Below are positions 7,572 to 16,873 of a DNA stretch of 64,000 nucleotides, in pieces. Below the pieces are notes generated by a model, which worked only from the letters and a program-made list of their open reading frames with translations, did not search any database and was not told the origin of the DNA. Position 1 is the first letter of the stretch. The number at the start of each line of letters is the position of its first letter. The position numbers and the translations under genes are program-made. Source of the stretch: Gelidibacter salicanalis (GTDB lineage: Bacteria; Bacteroidota; Bacteroidia; Flavobacteriales; Flavobacteriaceae); assembly GCF_016469035.1 (NCBI RefSeq), contig NZ_JAEHJZ010000010.1, positions 124,001 to 188,000 of the forward strand, written 5' to 3'.

Positions 7572-9962
7572 TCAAATATCTTTTTTAAGATGGTCAATGG
7601 CAGCCTTTACTTCTTCTAAAGTGCCTTCCAAAACACGCTCTTCTTTCATTACTTTGCCATCTTCAGTATAGGTTCTTGTCACAACCGCCTTTGCATTATC
7701 TGCATCAACCGTTACCATTTCAATATCAAGAGCATCCGTAACGCCATTAGTGACCTCAACAAACTCCGTACTTGTAACTGTACCTTCTAGGGTGTGTCCG
7801 CCTAAAATTGGCGCAATTACCAAACCAATTAAACAGGTCAACTTAATTAAAATATTCATGGATGGTCCTGAAGTATCTTTAAATGGATCTCCAACCGTAT
7901 CACCCGTTACTGCCGCTTTATGCGCCTCAGAGCCTTTATAGGTCATCTCACCATTGATTAACACCCCAGCCTCAAAGGATTTTTTGGCATTGTCCCAAGC
8001 CCCACCAGCATTGTTCTGAAAAATCGCCCATAGCACACCACTTACGGTCACACCAGCCATATAGCCACCTAACATTTCCGCAATGGCCAAATTATTCATT
8101 CCGAATATCATCGGGACGAATGCAATCAGCAACGGAAATCCGATAGTCAATAATCCTGGGAGCATCATTTCTCTTAATGAGGCTTCGGTTGATATGGCCA
8201 CACATTTATCGTATTGTGGCTTCCCCGTGCCTTCCATAATTCCTGGAATCTCTCTAAACTGACGACGCACTTCTTCTACCATTTGCATTGCTGCTTTACC
8301 AACGGCGTTCATCGCAAGAGCCGAAAATACTACAGGCACCATCCCGCCAACAAATAACATGGCCAAAACCGGTGCTTTAAAAATATTGATTCCATCAATT
8401 CCTGTAAAAGTTACATAAGCGGCAAATAATGCCAAAGAGGTCAATGCTGCAGAGGCGATCGCAAACCCTTTACCTGTAGCTGCAGTGGTGTTTCCAACCG
8501 CATCCAAGATATCCGTGCGTTCTCTTACAATAGGGTCTTGCTCACTCATTTCAGCAATTCCTCCTGCGTTATCAGAAATAGGTCCGAAAGCGTCAATAGC
8601 CAATTGCATAGCGGTAGTAGCCATCATTGCCGAAGCCGCCAAAGCTACACCGTAAAACCCAGCAAAGGCATAAGATGTCCAAATAGCCCCCGCAAATAAC
8701 AATACTGATGGAAATGTGGAGATCATCCCCGTTGCTAAACCTGCAATAATATTGGTTCCTGCACCCGTACTTGATTGTTGTACAATTTTTAAGATTGGTT
8801 TTTTACCCAGTCCTGTATAGAATTCTGTAATTGATGAAATTACAGCACCAACAACCAATCCTACCAAAGTGGCGTAAAACACACGCATAGAAGATATATC
8901 TTGAAGCCCTTCACCAAAGAAATTCATTTGCATGGTTTCTGGCAACATCCATGTTACTAAGGCGAAACAGGACACTGCAACCAAAGCGATAGCCACCCAA
9001 TTACCAAGATTTAAGGCGCCCATAACTTGTGCTTCCTTGGCATCGTTGCTTTTTATTTTAACTAAAAATGTTCCGATAATGGAAATGATAATCCCAACAC
9101 CAGCAATAGCCATTGGTAATAATATCGGGCCAATACCTCCAAAGTCGTCAGTAATGGCGCCGCCCATATCTTTAATTACATAGTTTCCTAAAACCATAGC
9201 TGCCAAAACGGTGGCTACATAAGAACCAAACAAATCAGCACCCATACCCGCAACATCACCAACATTGTCACCCACGTTATCTGCAATAGTTGCAGGATTA
9301 CGCGGATCATCTTCAGGAATACCAGCTTCCACTTTTCCCACTAAATCGGCACCCACATCGGCTGCTTTGGTATAGATACCCCCACCAACACGAGCAAATA
9401 ATGCAATAGATTCTGCCCCAAGTGAAAAGCCAGCCAGCGTTTCTAGAACAATGGTCATGTCCATAGTATTGGTCCAGGCACTACCCATAAAGAACCAAAA
9501 GAAAAATATAAAGAAGGATGTTAATCCCAATACCGCTAATCCAGCAACGCCAAGCCCCATTACAGTTCCACCTCCAAATGAAATGTTTAGAGCGTTTGGT
9601 AAACTTGTTTTCGCCGCTTGAGTGGTTCTAACGTTTGTTTTAGTTGCGATTTTCATCCCAATATTCCCTGCAAAAGCCGAGAACACTGCTCCAAAAATGA
9701 ATGCGATTACTATTAGCCAATGTGTTGTTGGTACAACTACTGATACAATAGCAAGCAAAACACTAACAACCACCACAAAAATTGCCAGTAAACGGTATTC
9801 AGCATTTAAAAAAGCAAGGGCGCCTTCATAGATATGATCCGAAATCTCTTTCATTTTACCATCTCCAGCGTCTTGTTTCATGACCCAAGACTTCTTTACA
9901 AGCATATAAATTAAGCCTAAGGCCGCCATTACAATAGGCATATAAATCATTAGTGATCCCAT
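7572..9962 (-). CDS. hppA: K+-dependent membrane-bound pyrophosphatase (Na+ or H+ pump)
   Basis: 796 residues with about 16 membrane segments. It couples PPi hydrolysis to Na+ and/or H+ export across the inner membrane. Signature motifs are present: [20 protein letters not shown] (193-212), [20 protein letters not shown] (218-237), DNAGGIAEM (464-472), [12 protein letters not shown] (650-661) and [15 protein letters not shown] (687-701). Position 494 is Ala in [11 protein letters not shown]+-independent enzymes carry Lys there, so this should be the K+-dependent type, many of which pump Na+. Whether it pumps Na+, H+ or both cannot be decided. After the last membrane segment (about residue 720) there is an unusual 75-residue hydrophilic tail. 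The soluble pyrophosphatase gene lies just upstream. Confidence 0.96.
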   Translation of the reverse strand: MGSLMIYMPIVMAALGLIYMLVKKSWVMKQDAGDGKMKEISDHIYEGALAFLNAEYRLLAIFVVVVSVLLAIVSVVVPTTHWLIVIAFIFGAVFSAFAGNIGMKIATKTNVRTTQAAKTSLPNALNISFGGGTVMGLGVAGLAVLGLTSFFIFFFWFFMGSAWTNTMDMTIVLETLAGFSLGAESIALFARVGGGIYTKAADVGADLVGKVEAGIPEDDPRNPATIADNVGDNVGDVAGMGADLFGSYVATVLAAMVLGNYVIKDMGGAITDDFGGIGPILLPMAIAGVGIIISIIGTFLVKIKSNDAKEAQVMGALNLGNWVAIALVAVSCFALVTWMLPETMQMNFFGEGLQDISSMRVFYATLVGLVVGAVISSITEFYTGLGKKPILKIVQQSSTGAGTNIIAGLATGMISTFPSVLLFAGAIWTSYAFAGFYGVALAASAMMATTAMQLAIDAFGPISDNAGGIAEMSEQDPIVRERTDILDAVGNTTAATGKGFAIASAALTSLALFAAYVTFTGIDGINIFKAPVLAMLFVGGMVPVVFSALAMNAVGKAAMQMVEEVRRQFREIPGIMEGTGKPQYDKCVAISTEASLREMMLPGLLTIGFPLLIAFVPMIFGMNNLAIAEMLGGYMAGVTVSGVLWAIFQNNAGGAWDNAKKSFEAGVLINGEMTYKGSEAHKAAVTGDTVGDPFKDTSGPSMNILIKLTCLIGLVIAPILGGHTLEGTVTSTEFVEVTNGVTDALDIEMVTVDADNAKAVVTRTYTEDGKVMKEERVLEGTLEEVKAAIDHLKKDI

Positions 9963-10020
9963 ATCATTATTTTAGATTGATTAATGTTAAACGGTTGCTA
10001 AAGTAATTAAATTCACCGAT

Positions 10021-10055
10021 AAACAAAAGAACCCCTTATGTTATATAAGAGGTTC
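10021..10055 (-). terminator. terminator of ppa
   Basis: On the minus strand GAACCTCTTAT-loop-ATAAGGGGTTC (one mismatch) is followed by TTTTGTTT. It lies 27 bases past the ppa stop and upstream of hppA, so the two pyrophosphatase genes are probably separate transcripts. Confidence 0.75.
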
Positions 10056-10081
10056 CGAATTTTTATAAGAAAGGAATTACA

Positions 10082-10609
10082 TTAAATAGTAAAATTTCCG
10101 TTGGTTTTATGCTCACTGTTTTCGTAACGGAGAACACATTTATTAAGGATGTCATAGGCCTCTTGTGCATCTCCCCATCCACCTACATCAACTTTTTTCT
10201 TTTCCAAATCTTTATACACTTGAAAGAAATGCTCAATTTCTTTAATTTGATGAGCATTCACGTCAGATAAATCGTTAAGACTATTCCAAATAGGATCAGA
10301 AACTGGTACACAGATTACTTTCTCGTCGTTTCCTTTTTCATCAGCCATATGGAACACACCAATAGGTTTTACTTCAACAACGCACATAGGAAAGGTAGGT
10401 TCAGTACCTAACACCAAAACGTCTAATGGATCTCCATCCAAAGCTAGAGTTTCCGGAATGAAACCATAATCAGCAGGATACATCATGGAAGAAAACAACA
10501 AACGATCAAAACGGATCTTTTTTAAATCAAAATCGTATTCATATTTGTTACGGCTTCCTTTTGGTATTTCGATTAATACATCAAAAGTTTTTTTTCCTTT
10601 AGGACTCAT
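10082..10609 (-). CDS. ppa: soluble family I inorganic pyrophosphatase
   Basis: 175 residues, the normal size for family I. It hydrolyses cytosolic PPi to two phosphates with Mg2+. The metal-binding signature DGDPLDVLVL (Asp-x-Asp-Pro-x-Asp, about residues 59-68) is intact, as are the substrate-binding IPKGSRNKYEYD near the N terminus and the Tyr/Lys region PADYGFIPET. With hppA next door on the same strand, the cell has both an energy-conserving and a soluble route for PPi. It has its own promoter-like site (10676-10705) and terminator. Confidence 0.97.
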   Translation of the reverse strand: MSPKGKKTFDVLIEIPKGSRNKYEYDFDLKKIRFDRLLFSSMMYPADYGFIPETLALDGDPLDVLVLGTEPTFPMCVVEVKPIGVFHMADEKGNDEKVICVPVSDPIWNSLNDLSDVNAHQIKEIEHFFQVYKDLEKKKVDVGGWGDAQEAYDILNKCVLRYENSEHKTNGNFTI

Positions 10610-10936
10610 AGTATTTATTTTTAGTAGCCTTTTTAGTAGCGGCTTATGTTATTCAATCTTCATTTTTTCGGCGTGCAAAGATATGCAACTCTTTGTGATA
10701 AACAATTGTAGGTGAGAGTTATTTTAAGGCGTCTCGTTCAACCTTATTATATTTAGGATAAAGGACTCAATTTGTAATTTTTGCCAACCATAAACGCTTT
10801 GACGCAATTATTGTGCCTTTGATGAAAACATTGTATTTTGGTAGTGGTTAATTCAACCTCAATTTAAACACAACGATATTATATTTCAAAAAAATTTGCC
10901 GAATTGATTAATAATCTGAATTACTAGAACTCTCAT
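10610..10936. other. 327-bp divergent intergenic region
   Basis: The half nearest ppa holds its predicted promoter (10676-10705, minus strand). The other half is AT-rich; TAATTTTTG (10773-10781) is -7-like and could serve the rightward membrane-protein gene at 10937, but no TTG lies at the right distance. I see no repeat or RNA structure here. Confidence 0.5.
10676..10705 (-). promoter_or_regulatory. predicted promoter for ppa (TTG-N19-TATCTTTG)
   Basis: Minus strand: TTG (10705-10703), 19 bases, TATCTTTG (10683-10676). This is an exact match to the Bacteroidota -33/-7 consensus, about 65 bases upstream of the ppa start. Confidence 0.6.
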
Positions 10937-11461
10937 ATGACACAAGATATTTTAATAGGAATACTAGGTTCATCACTCATTTGGATCCTTATACTTTTGA
11001 TTTTTATTGCCCATCAAAAACAAAAAGGCATGAGTGCTTTAAGAGCAAAAGAAATGGCATTTGAGAAAGAAAAAAATCTGATTCTTGACCAAATGCGTAT
11101 CGAAAAACAGTCAGAATTTGAAAAGGGCTACGTTTCAGGAGCTGAAAAATCTGATTTTATCATTCATGTGGAGCCGTATAAAAACATGAACGGTAAAAAA
11201 AGCTATTTTCAAAACAGTCAGGTGGTAGAAATTGGATATATCTACAGATTATTTGTCAAAGGCATTCCAAGTTTAGACCCACACATTCAAATAGTTGAAC
11301 GTATTAAATTGAGTGAACTGAATGAACAAAATGTGGACTCTGCACTCGGAAAGTTAGAAATGATCCTCGAAAAAATTCCGAGTCCACATTTGAGATTGGC
11401 TGGAAATTTAAAGGACTTCGGGACTGGATTATTAAGAACCATCAAATCAAAACGCAATTAG
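10937..11461 (+). CDS. membrane-anchored protein of unknown function
   Basis: 174 residues. An N-terminal membrane segment (about residues 5-26, ILIGILGSSLIWILILLIFI) is followed by a charged probable coiled coil (27-70, rich in Lys and Glu) and a globular domain (75-174) with alternating strands and helices (SDFIIHVEPYKN, VVEIGYIYRLFVKG). The topology suggests a soluble domain facing the cytoplasm on a stalk. I do not recognise the family. It stands alone between ppa and a lipoprotein gene, with no clear operon partner. Confidence 0.7.
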   Translation: MTQDILIGILGSSLIWILILLIFIAHQKQKGMSALRAKEMAFEKEKNLILDQMRIEKQSEFEKGYVSGAEKSDFIIHVEPYKNMNGKKSYFQNSQVVEIGYIYRLFVKGIPSLDPHIQIVERIKLSELNEQNVDSALGKLEMILEKIPSPHLRLAGNLKDFGTGLLRTIKSKRN

Positions 11462-11676
11462 ATAGCCTCAATAAGAATATTACAACTCTAGTATAATGGG
11501 TTTTTCGCGCGCATCACCTCCTATTTATGGATTTTAATATTTAAAATTTTCCACGATAGGACTCAGGTTCAATTTATTTTCTCTGTTTTTTTAAAGCGTA
11601 AAAATCATTTGGTTTTTTTTCCTACATTAGTCGGCAAATAATCAAGCCTTACAGTAATAAAATCAACCTTAAACTT

Positions 11677-12201
11677 ATGAAAAAAAGTTTCTCTCTTGTT
11701 CTGTCATTAATGGTTTTATTCGTGGTTAGCAGCTGTGGATCAGAAGATGATGATACATGTACTAAAATGATAGCTATACCACATTATAAGGTTGTAAACA
11801 ATCAATTTGAGGCTTATAATGTGACAGAAGAAGTTGCTTGCGACTTTGTTGAACCGGAAAATTCTGGTCCGCCTGAATTACAAAACTTTTCTTATGAAGT
11901 ATTGTACTTTACATTTATTCCTGATACAGGGCATAAGACCTCTCGTTTAAAATTTGAGATTAAACTTAATAATCCCAATAATTATGCTGTTGAGGGCTTA
12001 GCCTTTTTGACCACAAGAGTAGATGGAGACAGTTTTGAATATTATGGCAATTACTCAAAACTCGCTACGGTTTCTTGTAATAAGATTGCTGCCAATTCAA
12101 GCTGCACCCTAACATTTGACCAAGAATATGCGTTAAAACCAGAAGAGGAAAACCCAACAGCAATAGAGTTGGTCTCTGTGGCATACTATGTGGCCAATTA
12201 A
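11677..12201 (+). CDS. lipoprotein of unknown function
   Basis: 174 residues. The lipoprotein signal peptide is clear: MKKSFSLVLSLMVLFVVSSC with the lipidated Cys at residue 20. The next residues are GSEDDD. An acidic run directly after the lipidated Cys is reminiscent of the lipoprotein export signals that send Bacteroidota lipoproteins to the cell surface, so surface exposure is plausible (inference). The mature domain is beta-rich (for example LRFEIKLNN-type strands, VEGLAFLTTRVD) and has four further Cys residues (CTKM, EVACDF, VSCNK, SSCTL) that could form two disulfides. It is monocistronic as far as can be seen. Confidence 0.8.
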   Translation: MKKSFSLVLSLMVLFVVSSCGSEDDDTCTKMIAIPHYKVVNNQFEAYNVTEEVACDFVEPENSGPPELQNFSYEVLYFTFIPDTGHKTSRLKFEIKLNNPNNYAVEGLAFLTTRVDGDSFEYYGNYSKLATVSCNKIAANSSCTLTFDQEYALKPEEENPTAIELVSVAYYVAN

Positions 12202-12246
12202 CCAGAAACCCTCAAATAACACTCTCAATCGAGCTTGCGGTGGACT

Positions 12247-14745
12247 CTAAAAATTAAACCCAAAACTACCAGTAACCCCAAAAGAACGCGCATCTGGATT
12301 CTCAAGATAATTACCTCTAAAGTTGAAGTCAATACGGAAGATTTTAAAGATATTACCAACGCCCACACTATATTCATAATACATTTTATCCGTTGGTGCT
12401 AGATAGGTTAACCCTGAGGCATTTAAAGCTCGGTTGGCTTGCGAAACTTCTCCCCAAACACCCCTGAGACCCACAATCTCACGAAGATTCAATTTTCGCA
12501 AAAATGGAATTCGTGAAAAGAAGCGTCCATTAAAATTGTGTTCCAAATGCAATGAGGCATAGGTATCGGTCACAAACTCATAATAATCCAGTTGTGAAAA
12601 GGTGTTGTAAATGGAAAAATAAGACTGGTTACCGGGTACAACATTGAGTAAGCCCAAAGGTACCTCACCAAATGTTTTTCCCGCTTCAATTGTCGTGGTT
12701 AATCTGCCATAACCACCAACCTGCCAAGGTTGAATATAAGAAAACTGAACTTTGGTATAATCAAAATCACTGTTTAAAATCGATTTGTCGCCTCTAGTGA
12801 CTTGCGCAAATAAACTTGGATACCCGTCATTAGCATGTCGACGTTCTACTCCAAACCCAGTCATTTTACGACCGGGAAAATAGGACACTGAAAAGGCATT
12901 TTCATACTGTTCAATCTCTGACGCAGTGGTGGTTTGCGTTTCATCTGTATAATAATCCAAGCTAAAAGTTTCTGAAGCTGAGCTTAAGGTTCTATAGGTA
13001 CCACTTAACCTAAACACAAGATTCCTTACAGGCTCCAAGTCCATCGCTACCGTTGTCAAATTGACGTTAGTCAATTTATCGTTGGTACTGGTTCCAATAA
13101 GAGAGGATGAGGCCAAACTACGCCCTAAAATATCTGTTGACGAAGTTAAATTGGCGCCTATTTGTTCTACATCCCGTCTATTTCCTGCGGAGATGATAAA
13201 TCGGTTCTTTTTATCGATAAGCCATTTTCCTGAGATGCCGTATTTAAATTTATCATCATTAAAGCCGTAAGCCAAAAAGCCTTCCATACGCCAAAGATCA
13301 TTAGGTCCAAAATAAGTTCTACCACCGGTTCTTATTCGGATGCCCTCAACTTCATTATAGCCAAAAGTGGAAAAAATGGGTCCGTAATCAAAATTGATAT
13401 CCGTAAATTCCACATATCCTGACGCCAAAATAGTCCCTACATTATATAAACGTTTAAACTTTTTGACGGTTTTAAGCGTGTCCAACATTTTATAGACGCC
13501 TTTTTCATCCTGACTTAAGGATTCCATTCGGTTCTGATCCCAAAATTCATCGTCTCTATTATAAACGTCTTCATTATAACTGTACACTTCCTTGCTATAA
13601 AACTTGTCTTCCTTAGGAATATCAAAAGCATAATTATCATAGAGGGTGGTCCGTTTTCCGTAGATGCCTCGCGATTGCTCCTTTTTATTAAAAGCGAAGT
13701 CAGACATAAAGTAATCGCGCTTAATCAAGAATAAAGAATCATTTAGGACCTCAAATTCCTGTTCAATATAAATTTCCTTTACCCAGTTAATATTAGCACT
13801 TTTTGACGCCTGCATATTGATTTCCTTAATAGCGAAGGTGGTATCGTTAACCCAAAAATCGCCTTTAAAGGTCAATTCATTTTTACGTCGTGGATAGTAA
13901 ATAATGTTATAACACCATTTGTTATCAATAAAAGCACTATCAGAAAGCACATAATTATAGGTGTTGACGCCAGTTTTTGACAGTGGGCTCACAAAACTTT
14001 TATCGAAAAATTTGAGGTAATTATCGTAAATATCAAAGTCAGAATAGAGATCATCCACAAAATCAATGATCATCTGGTTGTTGCTAAATCCTGAATTTTT
14101 ATTACCCTTAACATCTTCCTTTTCCTTACTTTTAAGATTATCACCAAACACCTTACTGCGCGCTTCATTGATAAATATAGGCAGGTAGGTTTTTCCGGTC
14201 ACTTTACTCGTGTCTACTTGATCAAAAACAAACTCCATCCCTTTAAACAACTTGCTTTTAATTAAAGCACTATCAATGGTGTTGATGTCAAACTCTACCT
14301 TTTCATACTTGTCATATTCGTATTGCTTAAATTGGCGCAATCCGTTTTGACGTTTGCGTTCCCAAATTTTCTTTAAGATGGCAATGGCAGGATTTTCACT
14401 CTCTTTTTTGGATTGTTTTCCGGTAACAATATACACTTCGTCCAATTGCCCTGCAGCTTCCTTTAAGATGAATTTGAGGTCGTAGTTGACTTTTTTTGGC
14501 AACGGAATCTCTAAGCTTTCATACCCAAGGAAGGAAACCATAAGCGTCTCATAAGTGTTGTCAGATTCTAGATAAAACCGGCCTTCTTCATTAGTAATCG
14601 TGCCTTCAGTAGATCCTTTGAAAAACACATTGGCATAGGCTACAGACACATTACTCTCATCAAACACAACACCGCTTACTTTGGTTTGAGCGAAGACGGA
14701 ACACATTCCGAAGAAAAAAAACAGGAGACGTAGAGTTAGTTTCAT
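12247..14745 (-). CDS. outer-membrane DUF5686 protein with N-terminal carboxypeptidase-like domain
   Basis: 832 residues from the chosen start at 14745 (MKLTLRLLFFFFGMCSVFAQ, a typical signal peptide). Upstream in-frame starts would run through the terminator hairpin of pdhB, so they are unlikely. Residues about 22-105 form a CarboxypepD_reg-like beta sandwich (VSGVVFDESNVSVAYANVFFKG) and the rest matches the large DUF5686 outer-membrane family common in Bacteroidota. The final strand ends in Phe (GVTGSFGFNF), as in outer-membrane beta barrels. The function is unknown; there is no SusD-like partner or sensor nearby, so it is not a usual polysaccharide locus. Confidence 0.88.
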   Translation of the reverse strand: MKLTLRLLFFFFGMCSVFAQTKVSGVVFDESNVSVAYANVFFKGSTEGTITNEEGRFYLESDNTYETLMVSFLGYESLEIPLPKKVNYDLKFILKEAAGQLDEVYIVTGKQSKKESENPAIAILKKIWERKRQNGLRQFKQYEYDKYEKVEFDINTIDSALIKSKLFKGMEFVFDQVDTSKVTGKTYLPIFINEARSKVFGDNLKSKEKEDVKGNKNSGFSNNQMIIDFVDDLYSDFDIYDNYLKFFDKSFVSPLSKTGVNTYNYVLSDSAFIDNKWCYNIIYYPRRKNELTFKGDFWVNDTTFAIKEINMQASKSANINWVKEIYIEQEFEVLNDSLFLIKRDYFMSDFAFNKKEQSRGIYGKRTTLYDNYAFDIPKEDKFYSKEVYSYNEDVYNRDDEFWDQNRMESLSQDEKGVYKMLDTLKTVKKFKRLYNVGTILASGYVEFTDINFDYGPIFSTFGYNEVEGIRIRTGGRTYFGPNDLWRMEGFLAYGFNDDKFKYGISGKWLIDKKNRFIISAGNRRDVEQIGANLTSSTDILGRSLASSSLIGTSTNDKLTNVNLTTVAMDLEPVRNLVFRLSGTYRTLSSASETFSLDYYTDETQTTTASEIEQYENAFSVSYFPGRKMTGFGVERRHANDGYPSLFAQVTRGDKSILNSDFDYTKVQFSYIQPWQVGGYGRLTTTIEAGKTFGEVPLGLLNVVPGNQSYFSIYNTFSQLDYYEFVTDTYASLHLEHNFNGRFFSRIPFLRKLNLREIVGLRGVWGEVSQANRALNASGLTYLAPTDKMYYEYSVGVGNIFKIFRIDFNFRGNYLENPDARSFGVTGSFGFNF

Positions 14746-14750
14746 AAGAC

Positions 14751-14786
14751 AAAAAAACTTCATTGACACCATTGTCAATGAAGTTT
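14751..14786 (-). terminator. terminator of pdhB
   Basis: Minus strand: a perfect 14-bp stem (14786-14773 with 14768-14755, four-base loop) runs into seven Ts. It lies 34 bases past the pdhB stop and just before the DUF5686 start, so it separates the two genes. Confidence 0.85.
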
Positions 14787-14796
14787 GGATACGCAA

Positions 14797-14814
14797 TCCC
14801 GATAGCTATCGGGA
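14797..14814. repeat. isolated copy of the palindrome TCCCGATAGCTATCGGGA
   Basis: A perfect 18-bp palindrome, nearly identical to the internal palindrome of the MITE-like elements at 7301, 21489, 28824 and 40177, but without the rest of the element. It sits between the pdhB stop and its terminator. Confidence 0.7.
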
Positions 14815-14819
14815 GCGAT

Positions 14820-15797
14820 TTATTTATACATTACTTTTTTGACAGCTTTCACGACCTCATCGCTATTAGGCAACCATTCTGCCAAAAGAACTGGAGAATA
14901 GGGCGCAGGTGTATCTGCTGTATTAATTTTCACAACTGGAGCATCTAAATAATCAAACGCTTCTGATTGTACGATATAAGTGATCTCTGTAGCAACATTT
15001 CCAAATGGCCATGCTTCTTCCAATACCACCAACCTATTGGTTTTCTTAACCGATTTCAAAATCGCTTCCTTATCTAAAGGACGGACGGTTCTCAAATCAA
15101 TGATCTCACATGAAATTCCTTCCTTTTCTAATTCATCAGCAGCTTTGTAAGCTTCCTTAATAATTTTACCAAAAGATACGATGGTCACATCTGTGCCCTC
15201 ACGTTTAATTTCAGCAACTCCTATAGGAATTGTATACTCTCCTTCTGGCACTTCACCTTTATCACCATACATTTGCTCACTCTCCATAAAAATTACAGGA
15301 TCGTTATCGCGAATAGCCGATTTTAAAAGGCCTTTTGCATCGTAAGGATTAGATGGCACCACTACTTTTAGTCCTGGCGTGTTGGCAAACCAGTTCTCGA
15401 AAGCTTGAGAATGCGTTGCTCCCAACTGACCTGCAGAACCTGTTGGACCTCTAAAAACAATAGGACAATTAAATTGCCCACCAGACATTTGTCTGATTTT
15501 TGCAGCGTTATTTATAATTTGATCAATCCCTACCAAAGAGAAATTAAAGGTCATATACTCCACAATTGGACGGCATCCCGTCATGGTCGAGCCGATGGCT
15601 ACACCAGCAAAACCAAGCTCTGCAATAGGCGTATCAATAACACGTTTGGCACCAAACTCGTCCAACATTCCTTTGGATGCTTTGTAGGCACCATTATATT
15701 CTGCAACTTCCTCACCCATTAAATAAACGGTCTCATCACGGCGCATTTCTTCGCTCATGGCTTCACAGATAGCTTCTCTAAATTGAATTGTCTTCAT
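14820..15797 (-). CDS. pdhB: pyruvate/2-oxoacid dehydrogenase E1 component, beta subunit
   Basis: 325 residues, the usual size for an E1 beta chain. With the alpha chain it performs thiamine-diphosphate-dependent decarboxylation of pyruvate and acetylation of the E2 lipoyl group. Visible features are YLMGEEVAEYNGAYKASKG with the conserved Glu, RVIDTPIAELGFAGVAIGS, FRGPTGSAGQLGATHSQ, and the C-terminal transketolase domain EGISCEIIDLRTVRPLDKEA with VVLEEAW. The alpha subunit and E2 are not adjacent, which I recall as common in Flavobacteriia. Pyruvate rather than another 2-oxoacid as substrate is the likeliest reading, not proven. Confidence 0.93.
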   Translation of the reverse strand: MKTIQFREAICEAMSEEMRRDETVYLMGEEVAEYNGAYKASKGMLDEFGAKRVIDTPIAELGFAGVAIGSTMTGCRPIVEYMTFNFSLVGIDQIINNAAKIRQMSGGQFNCPIVFRGPTGSAGQLGATHSQAFENWFANTPGLKVVVPSNPYDAKGLLKSAIRDNDPVIFMESEQMYGDKGEVPEGEYTIPIGVAEIKREGTDVTIVSFGKIIKEAYKAADELEKEGISCEIIDLRTVRPLDKEAILKSVKKTNRLVVLEEAWPFGNVATEITYIVQSEAFDYLDAPVVKINTADTPAPYSPVLLAEWLPNSDEVVKAVKKVMYK

Positions 15798-16018
15798 TTC
15801 TAAAATTTAAATCGATTAGCAAAAGTAAGAATAAAAGAAAAACTAAAACGAAAAGAATTATTTAAAATTTATTATGCATGCATAGTAAAAATGTCGTCTA
15901 AAATAATTAACTTCGTATCCTATTGAATAGAATACAGTTTTCAGTGGTCAATTGAGGTTCAATTTTGATTTCGAACCTCATTATGCTAAAAAACTAATAA
16001 TATAATAAATTATAAAAC

Positions 16019-16765
16019 ATGAAAATACTTGTATGTATTAGTCACGTACCTGATACGACTTCAAAAATTAATTTCACTGATGGTGATACTAAGTTTGACA
16101 CCAATGGTGTGCAATTTGTAATCAACCCAAATGACGAATTTGGTTTGACCCGTGCCATGTGGTTTAAAGAAAAACAAGGTGCCTCCGTGGATGTGATCAA
16201 CGTGGGTGGACCTGAAACCGAACCGACCTTACGTAAAGCATTAGCGATTGGAGCTGATAGTGCCATACGCGTTAACACGCCTGCAACTGACGGATTTGCC
16301 GTAGCAAAACAATTGGCAAACGTAGTTAAAGATGGGGGTTACGATTTAATTATCGCTGGGCGTGAATCTATTGATTACAATGGAGGCATGGTTCCCGGCA
16401 TGTTGGCCGAATTGCTTGGTGCTAACTTTGTAACCAACTGTATCAGTCTTGAAGTAGATGGCGCCAATGCCAAAGCAGTGCGAGAAATTGATGGTGGTAA
16501 GGAAACGGTATCCACAACCTTACCTTTAGTTATTGGGGGACAAAAAGGAATCGTGGAAGAGAGTGATTTGCGTATTCCAAACATGAGAGGTATTATGCAG
16601 GCGCGTCAAAAACCATTAAACGTGGTAGAGCCGGTAGAGGCTACCAAAGAAACCTCAACGGTGAAGTTTGAAAAACCAGAACCTAAAGGCGCCGTTAAAT
16701 TGGTGTCTCCTGATAATCTGGACGAATTAGTGAGCTTACTTCATAACGAGGCGAAAGTGATTTAG
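16019..16765 (+). CDS. etfB: electron transfer flavoprotein beta subunit
   Basis: 248 residues. With the alpha subunit it forms the soluble flavoprotein carrying electrons from acyl-CoA and related dehydrogenases to the quinone pool. It begins MKILVCISHVPDTTSKINF, a typical EtfB start. It carries the AMP/dinucleotide-fold region DLIIAGRESIDYNGGMVPGM and the conserved LPLVIGGQKGIVEESDLRIPNMRGIMQARQKP signature (about residues 168-199). The alpha subunit gene follows after 108 bases that contain two hairpins; co-expression is expected. Confidence 0.96.
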   Translation: MKILVCISHVPDTTSKINFTDGDTKFDTNGVQFVINPNDEFGLTRAMWFKEKQGASVDVINVGGPETEPTLRKALAIGADSAIRVNTPATDGFAVAKQLANVVKDGGYDLIIAGRESIDYNGGMVPGMLAELLGANFVTNCISLEVDGANAKAVREIDGGKETVSTTLPLVIGGQKGIVEESDLRIPNMRGIMQARQKPLNVVEPVEATKETSTVKFEKPEPKGAVKLVSPDNLDELVSLLHNEAKVI

Positions 16766-16779
16766 TTGCAGACTAAATC

Positions 16780-16800
16780 ATCCCAAACTTGATTTGGGAT
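16780..16800. repeat. short palindrome in the etfB-etfA gap
   Basis: ATCCCAAA-CTTGA-TTTGGGAT, an 8-bp stem with a 5-base loop, lies just after the etfB stop. There is no T-tract, so it is probably not an intrinsic terminator. Confidence 0.7.
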
Positions 16801-16831
16801 CTTTCGAAATTTTTCAGAAATTAACAATGAG

Positions 16832-16852
16832 TTCCTGAATCTAGTTCAGGAA
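16832..16852. repeat. second short palindrome in the etfB-etfA gap
   Basis: TTCCTGAA-TCTAG-TTCAGGAA, an 8-bp stem, ends 21 bases before the etfA start and is followed by AAATTTTA. It could mark mRNA processing or be a dispersed palindromic repeat; compare 20370-20389 (TTCCTGC/GCAGGAA). Confidence 0.7.
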
Positions 16853-16873
16853 AAATTTTAAAAACAAAATTTT

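Noticed and set aside
15405-15722. 105-residue frame antisense to pdhB
   Set aside because: Composition is typical of a shadow frame; pdhB has all its motifs on the other strand.
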